Assembly: GCF_028621895.1 (NCBI RefSeq)
Contig: NZ_CP117520.1
Span: forward strand, 1-64,000
Reading direction: 5' to 3'
Origin: Acinetobacter sp. GSS19
GTDB taxonomy: Bacteria; Pseudomonadota; Gammaproteobacteria; Pseudomonadales; Moraxellaceae
DNA: 64,000 nucleotides
Notes under the pieces: model-generated
The model's input: the letters and a program-made list of their open reading frames with translations, nothing else
What the model was told of the DNA's origin: nothing
Databases searched by the model: none
Position numbers and translations under genes: made by a program
Shown: one piece after another, positions 32,173-40,583 of the stretch
How the letters are laid out: the number at the start of each line of letters is the position of its first letter
Position numbering within the stretch: the first letter of the stretch is position 1

Positions 32173-32406
32173 TCAGTAATAGAAATAAAATTTGTTATCT
32201 CCTAAATGTCCTTCAACTTTTTTAGAACTACTACCATTAGCATAATTTTCATATTCATAATTATAATTAGAGATAGGCTGAGTCACATTTACCTGGTCAA
32301 AATGTGAATTAATACCTCTTTCATCTAAAGAAATATTTTGAGAACATGCATATAAAGAACATGTCGTAGAAGAGAATAAGAATGTAATTTTTATAAGTGA
32401 TTCCAT
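32173..32406 (-). CDS. Small hypothetical lipoprotein
   Basis: 77 residues from ATG 32406, with AAGG nine bases upstream (a TTG two codons earlier is less likely). MESLIKITFLFSSTTCSLYA then C gives a lipobox LYAC. Mature part is short, Asn/Tyr/Ser-rich and ends DNKFYFYY. No family recognised. The 390 bases before the next gene are AT-rich without features. Confidence 0.5.
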   Translation of the reverse strand: MESLIKITFLFSSTTCSLYACSQNISLDERGINSHFDQVNVTQPISNYNYEYENYANGSSSKKVEGHLGDNKFYFYY

Positions 32407-32803
32407 TACCAATAACCTTTTAAAAACAATAAATTGACAAAAAATAAAAAAATTAATTAGAAGAGATTTAACTTTTAAAAACTAAAAATAAACCGTTAAA
32501 AATCTTGATGTAAGTTTATAGCTTCATTTTATTGCTATTAAGTGACAATAAGTATTGCTTGTAAGTAACTATAATTATTTCAAATTCATATAGATAAGGA
32601 TGGAAAGATAAATGAACATATAAATTCCCACTTAATTAAAATTTTAACTTGTTGATTAATAATAAAAATATTAAAAATTAACATTTTATTAGAATGTTAA
32701 TGTTTGAGAAAGAAATGTTTTTATTTGAAACAAAACTCATAAACTTTAAAAAAACATAATTTATCGGGGTATATTTTCGCCAAAATAATTTCTAGATTTT
32801 ATT

Positions 32804-33340
32804 ATGACTATTAAATATATCAAAAGTGATCTTTACCGCTATGCGGGAAATTGTAGCTTTAAATCCTTTTTAATCAATTATCTGTCTCAGAGAGGGTTTA
32901 TTTTTTCATTTTGGCTCCGACTTGCTAGTAGTAAAGGTATTATTCGTAAATTTGCTTATCCTATTTATTTTTATAAGAAAAGAAGGTATGGCTTAGATGT
33001 CAGCCATAAAACGAAGATTGGATATGGCTTATATATAGGCCATGGTGGGCCTTTGATCGTGAATCCAACAGCAACGATTGGGAACAATGTAAACTTATCT
33101 CAATATGTCACTATTGGTTCCAATCTAGGCAAGGCAGCTGAGATCGCAGATTATGTTTATATAGGTCCCAATGTCTGTATTGTTGAAGATGTAAAAATTG
33201 GTAGAGGGGCTTCTATTGGTGCAGGAAGCATAGTAGTAAAAAATATTCCGGAGAACGCCACGGCTGCTGGAAATTATGCAAGAACCTTAAACTATAATAC
33301 TCCAGGTCGCTTCATTCAAAACCCGTGGCCAATGTATTAA
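32804..33340 (+). CDS. Serine acetyltransferase-like hexapeptide-repeat protein
   Basis: 178 residues. N-terminal MTIKYIKSDLYRYAGNCSFK and FSFWLRLASSKG match the short CysE-like acyltransferases found in polysaccharide loci; the left-handed beta helix follows: LDVSHKTKIGYGLYIGHGGP, IGNNVNLSQYVTIG, IADYVYIGPNVCIVEDVKIG and GAGSIVVKNIPENATAAGN. The catalytic His of IGHGG is present. It lacks the long N-terminal helical domain of CysE, so O-acetylation of a sugar is as likely as serine acetylation. Isolated gene in the IS-rich patch. Confidence 0.8.
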   Translation: MTIKYIKSDLYRYAGNCSFKSFLINYLSQRGFIFSFWLRLASSKGIIRKFAYPIYFYKKRRYGLDVSHKTKIGYGLYIGHGGPLIVNPTATIGNNVNLSQYVTIGSNLGKAAEIADYVYIGPNVCIVEDVKIGRGASIGAGSIVVKNIPENATAAGNYARTLNYNTPGRFIQNPWPMY

Positions 33341-33428
33341 TGACCCCATTTAATATAATGGGCATTATTCGAAATTTATAAAAAATAGTTTTATTTATCA
33401 ATATGTTACTATGTAAGAAAATAGGTGG

Positions 33429-33549
33429 CGCAAACTCAAAAAGTTGATTTGGAAACAAGTCGGCTTTTTGTGCTCAATTCTGACATCTTTCGCCAAAAAA
33501 ATGTTTAAAAAATAGCCTATTCGCGTTTTTCCCTGATTCCATCAGATGG
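33429..33549 (+). repeat. Dispersed intergenic repeat A, copy 2
   Basis: Matches the reverse complement of 3241-3363: GGAAACAAGTCGGCTTTTTG, TCAATTCTGACATCTTTCGC, AAAAAATAGCCTATTCGCG and CCTGATTCCATCAGATGG. Ends exactly where the IS3-type element begins. Confidence 0.6.
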
Positions 33550-33618
33550 GGAATCCTCCCTAGAAATAATAGGATGTAAAGTAGAATTTTCTCTTAAGAT
33601 ACGAGCAGGAGATTCTGC

Positions 33619-33905
33619 ATGAAAACATCTAAATTTACTGACAGTCAGATCATGTCTATCTTGAAGCAGGCGGAATCTGGCACACCTGTTGCCGCTCTTT
33701 GCCGTGAACACGGCATGAGTAATGCCACGTTTTATAAATAGCGTGCCTTGCGCAGCAGTGCTGCTCAGGTGGTATGGATACATCATTAATGGCAAGACTT
33801 AAAGAGCTAGAAGCCGAAAATACCAGACTTAAAAAGATGTATGCGGAAGAGCGATTAAAGGCTGAAATCATCCAGAAAGCGATGGCAATGAGCAGCACTG
33901 CTGCG
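33619..33905 (+). pseudogene. IS3-family OrfA (HTH), broken
   Basis: MKTSKFTDSQIMSILKQAES, then GTPVAALCREHGMSNATFYK is the helix-turn-helix of IS3 OrfA proteins. TAG follows where W is expected, and two 20-base palindromic inserts (33748-33767 and 33889-33908) shift the frame. The leucine-zipper-like ARLKELEAENTRLKKMYAEE lies between them. Confidence 0.85.
33748..33767 (+). repeat. 20-base near-palindromic insert, copy 1
   Basis: TTGCGCAGCAGTGCTGCTCA sits where OrfA should encode two residues (between RA and GGMD), replacing about six bases. Confidence 0.75.
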
Positions 33906-33908
33906 CAA
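33889..33908 (-). repeat. 20-base near-palindromic insert, copy 2
   Basis: TGAGCAGCACTGCTGCGCAA is the exact reverse complement of copy 1, placed at the end of OrfA in the lysine-rich AMAKKW-like codons. Confidence 0.75.
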
Positions 33909-34738
33909 GGGTGAAGCCATCTTGCCGGCGTAAGATGGCACAACAGGCAGTTGCCCAGCATGCCATTAGTATTCGTTTGACTTGTAAAGCATTTGGCATT
34001 AGTGAAACCTGCTACCGCTATCAAGCCAAACTCAGCGATGACAATGCATTAATTGCTGAACAGCTCATTGAACTCACTGAGGAAAATTCCGATTGGGGCT
34101 TTGGTCTGTGCTTCTCGTATTTACGGCATGTTGAGAGTCACTGCTGGAATCACAAGCGGGTTTACCGCATTTACTGTGAGTTGGCACTGAATCTGCGTAT
34201 TAAACCGAGAAGAAGACTAAAACGGCATGCGCCTGAACCATTGAAAGAACCAATCCGAGAAAATCAGGTTTGGTCATTAGATTTTATGCATGATCAGCTT
34301 TCCGATGGTCGCAAGTTTCGATTATTGAATGTGATTGATGATTACCACCGCGAAGGCCTAGCCATTGAAGCAGGGTTCTCATTGCCCACAATCAGGGTTA
34401 TTCGTACGTTGAATCAATTGCTGGAGTGGAGAGAAAAACCGTTAGTGATCCGATGCGATAATGGCCCCCGAGTTTATCAGTCACGAATTTGTGCGCTGGC
34501 TAACTGAACAAGGTATTCATATTGAATATATTCAACCGGGTAAGCCACAGCAGAATGCATATATTGAACGATATAATCGGACTATACGTTATAGTTGGCT
34601 GAGCAAACATTTGTTTGATACGTAGAAGGAGTTCAGGATTATGCAACTGATTCTTGCGCAGCGCTGCTGCTCAGGCATTACAATCATGAAAGACCACACC
34701 AAGCTAACAAAGGAAGGCCACCTCTAAGGGCTGCTTAA
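33905..34738 (+). pseudogene. IS3-family OrfB (DDE transposase), broken
   Basis: The rve-type catalytic core is recognisable: [11 protein letters not shown] (first Asp), LVIRCDNGP (second Asp) and QPGKPQQNAYIERYNR (Glu). Broken by a frame change near 34470, a stop at 34622 and a 20-base insert at 34654-34673. Ends HERPHQANKGRPPL then RAA. Confidence 0.85.
34654..34673 (+). repeat. 20-base near-palindromic insert, copy 3
   Basis: TTGCGCAGCGCTGCTGCTCA, 18 of 20 identical to copy 1, inside OrfB where the family reads YATDWLWHYNHERPH. Confidence 0.75.
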
Positions 34739-34844
34739 CCTCTACTTTTAACTTCGGTTATTTATGGGAGGATTACCGGACGGGCATTAATAAAACAACA
34801 TTGCATAAGCTCTATAATGGAAAATTGACTGGGATTGACTTAAA

Positions 34845-34913
34845 TAACCAACATAAAATCTACTTCTGCTTTTTATAATTTTTATTTTTATCTTTTGATA
34901 AAAATTGTTTAGC
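34845..34913 (+). repeat. Repeat B, copy 2
   Basis: Same sequence as 29488-29550 with a short insertion in the T-rich centre; direct orientation. The pair brackets the IS-rich segment. Confidence 0.7.
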
Positions 34914-35181
34914 TAATGAGTCCTGGATTGGGCAAGCAACTATAGTCAAATACATTAATGAGTGATCGGTCTTTATTCTTTAGTTGAGAAGGGATTTGTT
35001 GCACAAACTTGTCCGTATTGAATAGCTAATACCTTATAGCAGTCGCTGCTAATGATTCATGTGAGTTTGCAAGTGCATAATAAATTGCTTGCTTTTAAAT
35101 TCTGGACTAAGGCGTTTAGCAATTGTTAACGTTACGTTCTCTTCAGGTGGGCGAGAAGCCATGCTCCGCAAGGTCTATTAT

Positions 35182-35203
35182 TTTGTCTGGGAGAGTGGTG
35201 GCT
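35182..35203 (+). repeat. Repeat C, partial copy
   Basis: TTTGTCTGGGAGAGTGGTGG matches the core of repeat C (TTTGTCTAGGAGAGTGGTGG at 59820-59839), 19 of 20. Lies just beyond the 3' terminator of tRNA-fMet. Confidence 0.55.
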
Positions 35204-35224
35204 ATTCAAGCAGTGTCATAAAAA

Positions 35225-35249
35225 AGCCTAATCTTGGTAAGACTAGGCT
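35225..35249 (-). terminator. Terminator of tRNA-fMet
   Basis: On the minus strand AGCCTAGTCTTACCAAGATTAGGCT forms a stem AGCCTA/TAGGCT extended inside, followed by a six-T run. Starts 22 bases past the tRNA 3' end. Confidence 0.8.
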
Positions 35250-35270
35250 ATAAACTTTAAATTCTTTCAT

Positions 35271-35347
<77 letters not shown>

Positions 35348-35439
35348 TCAACGAGTTAGCTTTATACGCTTTCACAACTAGTAATGCAAACCCTTATTAG
35401 CAAATAGTCAGTTTCAGAGGCAATTAGATGACTTAAATC

Positions 35440-35726
35440 TTACCTCATACTAGGCTCAGTCTTAAACAAATGATGAGAAGCCCTATAAAGGCTCAATCTT
35501 CTTTTCTCATCTTCTAAAAAAGCCGCTGGCTCTTCTAACCATGTGGATACTCGTGTATCAAGATCTGAATTACGTAATACCCAATCAGAAATTGAGCCGT
35601 GCATAAAGTATTATCGGCAAATACCAGCTTTGCTTTATTAGGGATATCACTGATAAACACTTTATGTGTTGGTAATGAACCAAATACACTTATTTGAGTG
35701 TATCTGTATTTATAAAATTCTGACAT
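35440..35726 (-). CDS. Hypothetical protein (one frame change)
   Basis: Read with one slip near 35603: MSEFYKYRYTQISVFGSLPT, FISDIPNKAKLVFADNTL, then in the other frame GSISDWVLRNSDLDTRVSTW and LEEPAAFLEDEKRRLSLYRA, ending TEPSMR. About 94 residues with a charged helical end. Not recognised. It is transcribed away from tRNA-fMet's 5' side on the same strand; low-GC. Confidence 0.45.
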
Positions 35727-35784
35727 GAAAACAAATTACTGGGGTGGTCGCCCACTATACCACCATATAATATGACAACAGCCT

Positions 35785-35834
35785 ACCTTTCATTCCACAG
35801 CACCAGCTTACCTTTCATTCCACAGTACCAGCTT
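35785..35834. repeat. Tandem 25-base repeat, two units
   Basis: ACCTTTCATTCCACAG followed by CACCAGCTT (unit 1, 35785-35809) or TACCAGCTT (unit 2, 35810-35834); 24 of 25 identical. In the IS-debris gap just before the IS5-type remnant. Function unknown. Confidence 0.7.
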
Positions 35835-35847
35835 ACTCTCTCATCTG

Positions 35848-36020
35848 TAAAAGACCAGAGCATCTTGATATTGTGATACGCAATCAAAAAATAGTGCTGA
35901 ACGAGATCTGCTCATCGATACGAGAAGCGCTGCTGCGCAAAATTGAAATTTTTAGGTGAAGGTGAATAGATATGTAAGAAATATCAGCCTGAATATTATC
36001 GCTAATCGTGCAAACATCAT
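35848..36020 (+). pseudogene. Remnant of an IS5-family transposase gene
   Basis: The bases parallel 29905-30065 of the IS5-type element: AAAAGACCAGAGCATCTTGATATT for the QKHIDI region, then TTTTTAGGTGAAGGTGAATAG against TTTTTAGGTGAAGGTGAATGG, and TATCAGCCTGAATATTATCG against CATCAGCCCGAATATCGTCG. Heavily mutated. Contains copy 4 of the 20-base insert. The rest of 35727-36339 has no gene. Confidence 0.7.
35921..35940 (-). repeat. 20-base near-palindromic insert, copy 4
   Basis: CGAGAAGCGCTGCTGCGCAA is 18 of 20 identical to the reverse complement of copy 3. It replaces the codons of STGL in the IS5 remnant. Confidence 0.65.
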
Positions 36021-36339
36021 GTTGGAATAGATTAGGTGAAATCTTTGTTTTTAAATCTTTCAGCAATAACGCCATTGAAATAACTGAATTTTTTTAAAAA
36101 TTATCAATTTATTTATAAACAAAATAAATATATATATAAGAAAGCTTGATTATTTCTATTTTTGCTGTATATTTAAATTAACTAGAAAAAAGTCTTGTTC
36201 CAGTAAATCTCTCTTAAGTATCGTAGTTTTAGTCATAATCCTTCGTTTTTCAGATTTTAAGTTCCATTCTTTATCATTTTCAAAGTTATATTCAGTCAAT
36301 AAAATGACTAAAAATTATTAAAAATCAGTAGGATTTATT

Positions 36340-36554
36340 ATGTCTAACTCAAATGTTGTTAAAGGTACTGTAAAGTGGTTCAACGAAACTAAAGGTTTTG
36401 GTTTCATCCAACAAGAATCAGGGCCAGATGTTTTTGCCCATTTCAGTGAAATCGCAAGTTCAGGTTTTAAAACCTTATTTGAAGGTCAACACGTTGAATT
36501 CAGTATAACTCAAGGTCAAAAGGCCCGAATGCTGTAAATATTATTGCTGTATAA
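36340..36554 (+). CDS. CspA-family cold-shock protein (3' frame slip)
   Basis: [20 protein letters not shown] contains RNP1-like KGFGFI and the later VFAHFSEI is RNP2; GLKTLxEGQxVEF follows. About 71 residues. As written the frame ends early at 36537 (QKARML); one extra A in the AAAA run at 36518 restores [13 protein letters not shown] with stop at 36552-36554, the normal CspA end. Binds single-stranded RNA or DNA as an RNA chaperone. A long AT-rich leader (over 200 bases) fits cold-regulated translation. Confidence 0.9.
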
Positions 36555-36569
36555 GTAGCAATAAGTAGT

Positions 36570-36595
36570 AAAAAAGCACGAATCAGTGCTTTTTT
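36570..36595 (+). terminator. Terminator after the cold-shock gene
   Basis: AAAAAAGCAC / GTGCTTTTTT, six-base loop and T run. Confidence 0.85.
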
Positions 36596-36665
36596 TAACC
36601 TCAAAATTTAGTTTTGAAGTTATTTCCAATATTGGAAAAAAAAAGTATAAAAAATAGGATACAAA

Positions 36666-36893
36666 TTGTTAAAAGTTAATGAATTAATTGCAAAGTCTAA
36701 AAACGGTACTGAAATTATCGTATCTTTAATTCCCTTAAATAAAATGCAAAATACACGTCAAGGTGTTAAAGAAATTGAAGTAGGTAAGAGAGTTCTTCTT
36801 GAATCTGGAATCGAGGTTGACTTGAATTTAGATGGACGTACATTTTATGCCTCTTTAAATCAACTATTTAAGTTAAATCATAAAGTTGTTTAG
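36666..36893 (+). CDS. Hypothetical protein downstream of csp
   Basis: 75 residues from TTG 36666, with AGGA six bases upstream. MLKVNELIAKSKNGTEIIVS, GVKEIEVGKRVLLESGIEVD and LNLDGRTFYASLNQLFKLNH. Its layout (a short beta hairpin with NGTE, later D-G then hydrophobic helix) resembles the next gene product, so the two may be diverged paralogues. No named family. Confidence 0.5.
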   Translation: MLKVNELIAKSKNGTEIIVSLIPLNKMQNTRQGVKEIEVGKRVLLESGIEVDLNLDGRTFYASLNQLFKLNHKVV

Positions 36894-36936
36894 ATAAAAT
36901 TTTGATTTTAAATTGATTATTATTAAAGGTGTTGTA

Positions 36937-37134
36937 ATGTTAAAAAGACAAGTGACTGTAAAAGACCAATTTGGTACTGAATATTTTATCCAAGCTACAT
37001 TTGATAAAAGTTTTTCTGATATGCAATCTTATTCAAGTTTAAGATATATTACAGTGGATGGTGAAAATATTCGTCCAAGTTTTGAAATACTTTTTCAAAG
37101 TCTTATTAGTGGGAAGATTTTTAAATTAATTTAA
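36937..37134 (+). CDS. Hypothetical protein, possible paralogue of the previous
   Basis: 65 residues from ATG 36937, with AAAGGTGT upstream. MLKRQVTVKDQFGTEYFIQA, then YITVDGENIRPSFEILFQSL, ending GKIFKLI. Parallels: MLK start, D/N-GTE turn, VDG/LDG before a hydrophobic end. 43 bases after the preceding gene, probably one transcript. Confidence 0.5.
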   Translation: MLKRQVTVKDQFGTEYFIQATFDKSFSDMQSYSSLRYITVDGENIRPSFEILFQSLISGKIFKLI

Positions 37135-37139
37135 TTCTC

Positions 37140-37280
37140 ATGACTAAATCAAAAAATGCACTTAATTTAGAATACCTTAAAAAGATCTATCGACCTAACG
37201 AAGGTGTTTTTTTATGCTTTTTATTTATAATTCTCTCTTTGTCTATAATTGTAACCAGTCTCATACATAATGATTTTTAG
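37140..37280 (+). CDS. Possible small membrane protein
   Basis: 46 residues: MTKSKNALNLEYLKKIYRPN then one hydrophobic helix VFLCFLFIILSLSIIVTSLI. Starts five bases past the preceding stop; no strong ribosome site. Could be a third gene of the small cluster. Confidence 0.4.
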   Translation: MTKSKNALNLEYLKKIYRPNEGVFLCFLFIILSLSIIVTSLIHNDF

Positions 37281-37939
37281 ATACTTTTCTTACTCTGTTA
37301 AATTTATTTTTTTGTCATTATGATTTTGTTTATTTTACATAGAAAAATCTTAAAAGCAGTATTCGAAATCTGTAATCCATAATAGCTAAGGCTTTATGTC
37401 AAATCTTGAAAGCAGGGAAGTACTCCTCCAAAGTTGCTCTGGAAAAAGCATTTGGTATTAGCCGACAAGCTGTTTATCTATTTTAAAACCACGCAATTAA
37501 TCATTCTCTAGATTGGACTTAGAGATGTCTTGGAAAGTGGTAACTCTTCACTTTGCTTCGCCCAAAAACGTTTATTTTGTGTTTTTAACTCTTGATGCTG
37601 CTGTTGAATAGGCACCAGGACAGAGCCTAATCGTTTATTCTAAACCACTTCATTTTGCTGTAGCCCAGCGAGTTTATTGAATAGGCTGTAGCCCAATAAG
37701 CTGATGTTTCTTTATGGCTTCGTTGTATAAGAGAATCTTCAATCTGCTGATTCTTAAGGATTTACCCCAGTCTTTATTAAAAAATAAATTAAATAAAATC
37801 ATGGTGTTAGATTTGTGTCTAACAAAGCCAGAAACTATTGGTAAGAAATGAAAAAATCATTAATTTGAAGTCGACTCTTTACATTAGAGAGTCGACTTCA
37901 ACGTGATTTACATGATCCATCTTGGGGGAGCTAAAACAA
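37281..37939. other. Gap with scraps of mobile DNA
   Basis: 37384-37485 (plus) reads AKALCQILKAGKYSSKVALE then KAFGISRQAVYLF, a helix-turn-helix scrap like those of plasmid or phage regulators. 37498-37690 (minus) has GSVLVPIQQQHQELKTQNKR with a stop just upstream, a broken coiled-coil-like frame. Neither is a complete gene. Confidence 0.35.
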
Positions 37940-39085
37940 TTAGAACTTATATGCAAAGGTAATATAAAGTAGCTTTTTCCAATCATTGTCAGTCGAATTA
38001 GCAAAGGAATTGGTATTACCACCAACAAAGGCATCATTTTTCGCCAAAATATACTCTGCATTGATAGTAATGTTTTTGTAATCTGCCTGTAGACCAGCAA
38101 TATTACGGTAGGAGTTTGGCTGTCCATCCTGTTTCATCAAACCACTGAATACGAGATATGGTTTAAATCCTTTCCAATCCTTATAATTCCACGAAGTTTT
38201 ATAGTCTATATCAGCAACATAATAGTAGGCTTTATTCGCTACATGATATTCCGTATCAAAAGAACCAAAGGTTGAATAGTTCACTCCAGCTTGTTTGTTG
38301 TCGATATCCTGATAACCAAAAGTTAAGGTTGTGTCATAAGTTGGTGTCGCCCACTGGCCAAACACGTTGGCATTCATGCGACTGCCGGTCTTGTTGTTAT
38401 TTTTATTGTCCAAGAATGAATACCAAACGGATGAACCCAGCGTATATCCAGCCGTATCCTTCTGACCCTGATATGCATAACGCATCATTAGCATATTCTT
38501 TTCATCAATCTGGGTGGCATTGTCTGATACGCCTTCAATAAAATTGGCACTATAACGTGATGCATCCTTACTATCCCCTTTATAGTTACCGCCATCCTTT
38601 GGAAAATAGCCAAAGCTCCAAGACTGCTGATCCTGACTCAGATCATAGCGAATCCCAATATTATGGGTATCCTGCATGCCAATGGTATACATCATACTTT
38701 CATAGAAGCTGCTATCCCAATAGGTTCCAATCCCGAATGGAATCGGTTGCAAGCCCACGGTGATTTTCTGCTGCTCATCCAGTTGATAACCCAGATAAGC
38801 ATCTGACAATGTCATCAAATCACACATTTCATTAAATTGGACACAGCGTGCTGTAATCTTGCCGTCCACTTGATCTTTCTTGTAATTCAGATTGAGCCGG
38901 ATATCACTGATCTGCGCTTTACTCTTTTCGCTTTCAGCATATTCTTTATATTGATAATTGCCTCGCACAAAACCAGAAACCGACCAGCCCTGTTCTTCCG
39001 CATGCGTCACAGTTGTTGCAGATAAAATAGCCAAAGCTAAGCCTGAAGGAATCGTCATATGGTGGAATACATTTTTTTTAAGCAT
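37940..39085 (-). CDS. Outer-membrane porin downstream of the cytosine operon
   Basis: ATG 39085 with AAGGGG upstream is preferred over an in-frame codon at 39118. 381 residues: MLKKNVFHHMTIPSGLALAI with a signal peptide cut after VTHA, then alternating aromatic beta strands (WSVSGFVRGNYQYKEY, LGYQLDEQQKITVGLQPIPF, WSFGYFPKDGGNYKG) and a C-terminal LLYITFAYKF with terminal Phe, the BAM signal. Resembles DcaP/OprO-like porins. 192 bases after codA in the same direction; probably admits pyrimidine or a related ligand (inference). Confidence 0.8.
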   Translation of the reverse strand: MLKKNVFHHMTIPSGLALAILSATTVTHAEEQGWSVSGFVRGNYQYKEYAESEKSKAQISDIRLNLNYKKDQVDGKITARCVQFNEMCDLMTLSDAYLGYQLDEQQKITVGLQPIPFGIGTYWDSSFYESMMYTIGMQDTHNIGIRYDLSQDQQSWSFGYFPKDGGNYKGDSKDASRYSANFIEGVSDNATQIDEKNMLMMRYAYQGQKDTAGYTLGSSVWYSFLDNKNNNKTGSRMNANVFGQWATPTYDTTLTFGYQDIDNKQAGVNYSTFGSFDTEYHVANKAYYYVADIDYKTSWNYKDWKGFKPYLVFSGLMKQDGQPNSYRNIAGLQADYKNITINAEYILAKNDAFVGGNTNSFANSTDNDWKKLLYITFAYKF

Positions 39086-39141
39086 AAGAAACCCCTTATC
39101 TATGCAGAACATAGACAATTTTTGATTTAGTGATTTGGATT

Positions 39142-39207
39142 GCGGGTCAGGTAAATCCGGTTTAGGGCAATGCCGCTTGTTTATATATCCGGATTTTGCC
39201 TACCCGC
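39142..39207 (-). other. Large stem-loop in the codA-porin gap
   Basis: Arms GCGGGTCAGGTAAATCCGG (39142-39160) and CCGGATTTTGCCTACCCGC (39189-39207) pair almost fully, with two small bulges and a 28-base loop. No T run follows on either strand, so it is not a simple terminator. It would lie in the leader of the porin mRNA. Confidence 0.6.
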
Positions 39208-39222
39208 TGGATCAGTTCATCG

Positions 39223-39254
39223 AAAAATATCTTTCATTCGGATCAGATATTTTT
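39223..39254 (-). terminator. Possible terminator after codA
   Basis: AAAAATATCT / AGATATTTTT with a 12-base loop, 24 bases past the codA stop on the minus strand. Weak AT-rich stem; read-through into the porin gene is possible. Confidence 0.5.
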
Positions 39255-39277
39255 AGTGTGTTGTTTTACCTATTGAA

Positions 39278-40573
39278 TTAGACGCCAATCGCTAAACGCG
39301 TAGTCGCAACATCCTGTTGAGCAGGCGTGGTAACAGACAATAATTGCACCTGATCTTCCTGACGCTGCATGATGATGTTGCCATGACGCACACTGAGCAC
39401 CGCCTTGGCCTGATTCGCGACAACCTCATAATCATTCTTGGCATTGAACAGGATAAAGCTCGCCGGTTTGCCCACTTCGATGCCATATTGATCGCCCAGG
39501 CACATGGTTTTGGCAGAATTGTCCGAGATTAGATCCAGACAGTTCTGCAGGTCTTCATAGCCTAGCATGTGACAGATATGCAAACCGGCATCCAGAATGC
39601 GTAAGATATTGCCATTGCCGACCGGATACCATGGATCTCGGATCGAGTCCTGCGCAAAACAGATGTTCATGCCAGCACGGTTAATCTCCGCCACGCGGGT
39701 CAGACCACGACGTTTTGGATAGCTGTCAAAGCGGCCCTGTAAATGGATGCTTTCGGTCGGGCAGGAAATAAAGTTGATTTTTGAACGCTTCAGCAAACGG
39801 AACAGTTTATAGCAGTAGGCATTGTCATAAGAGCCCATGGCTGTGGTGTGACTGGCCGTGACACGTTCGCCCATGTTTCTGACCAGTGCTTCATCGGCCA
39901 ATACTTCCAGGAAACGTGAGTTCGGATCATCGATTTCATCGCAATGGACATCCACCAGTACATTGTATTTTTCGGCCAAGTCCATCAGGTAATGCACGGA
40001 ACTCACGCCTTTGTCACGGGTATATTCAAAATGAGGAATCCCCCCGACCACATCGGCCCCCATCTGTAAGGCTTTTTCTAGCAGTACACGGCCATTTTTA
40101 TAGGACTCAATGCCTTCTTGCGGGAAGGCCACGATCTGCAGATTCACCACATCCTTGACTTCATTCTTGACCTCAAGCATGGCTTGCAATCCGGTCAATT
40201 GCGGATCGGTAATGTCGACATGGGTACGCACATGCTGAATGCCATGCGCCACCAGCATGTCGATGGTCTGTTTTGCACGTTGTTTTGTGTCTTCAAAGGT
40301 AATGCTGGCCTTGCGTTGTGCCCAGCGTTCAATTCCTTCAAACAGGGTTCCGGACATATTCCATTCCGGCTCACCCGCGGTCAGTACAGCATCCAGATGA
40401 ATGTGTGGATCAACCAGTGGTGACATCAGTAACTGCTGTTTCGCATCAATCACGTCAGCTCCTTCGAGGGTTAGTAACCCGGCCTGTGGCTCAATCGCAT
40501 CAATTACGCCATTGTGATAGCTGATGGTGAATAAACCGGTCTTTTTACGTAAGGTTGCATTGATCACTTTCAT
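39278..40573 (-). CDS. codA: Cytosine deaminase
   Basis: Deaminates cytosine to uracil and ammonia. ATG 40573 (MKVINATLRKKTGLFTISYH); upstream MIREK codons are less likely. 431 residues. Metal motifs: DPHIHLDAVLTAG (HxH), VDVHCDEIDDPNS with the catalytic Glu, TASHTTAMGSYDN (His) and FAQDSIRDPWYPVGNGN (Asp). The ending NAKNDYEVVANQAKAVLSVR is the beta-sandwich. Ten bases after the PucR-type gene and third of the operon codB-pucR-codA. Confidence 0.93.
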   Translation of the reverse strand: MKVINATLRKKTGLFTISYHNGVIDAIEPQAGLLTLEGADVIDAKQQLLMSPLVDPHIHLDAVLTAGEPEWNMSGTLFEGIERWAQRKASITFEDTKQRAKQTIDMLVAHGIQHVRTHVDITDPQLTGLQAMLEVKNEVKDVVNLQIVAFPQEGIESYKNGRVLLEKALQMGADVVGGIPHFEYTRDKGVSSVHYLMDLAEKYNVLVDVHCDEIDDPNSRFLEVLADEALVRNMGERVTASHTTAMGSYDNAYCYKLFRLLKRSKINFISCPTESIHLQGRFDSYPKRRGLTRVAEINRAGMNICFAQDSIRDPWYPVGNGNILRILDAGLHICHMLGYEDLQNCLDLISDNSAKTMCLGDQYGIEVGKPASFILFNAKNDYEVVANQAKAVLSVRHGNIIMQRQEDQVQLLSVTTPAQQDVATTRLAIGV

Positions 40574-40583
40574 ATTCTTTTCT

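Larger units (their letters stand above)
33549..34777 (+). mobile_element. Decayed IS3-family insertion sequence, about 1.23 kb
   Basis: Ends GGGAATCCTCCC (left) and GGTAATCCTCCC (right, reverse complement), 11 of 12 identical, with weaker likeness continuing inward. Two transposase frames, both broken. No target duplication seen. It is inserted at the edge of repeat A. Boundaries are set by the inverted repeats and may be a few bases off. Confidence 0.75.
34739..35270. other. IS debris and repeats upstream of the tRNA terminator
   Basis: Holds the IS3 right end, repeat B copy 2, a lone IS5-type end at 34993 (GGATTTGTTGCACAAAC), a partial repeat C copy near 35182 and the tRNA terminator. No intact gene. 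Confidence 0.5.
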
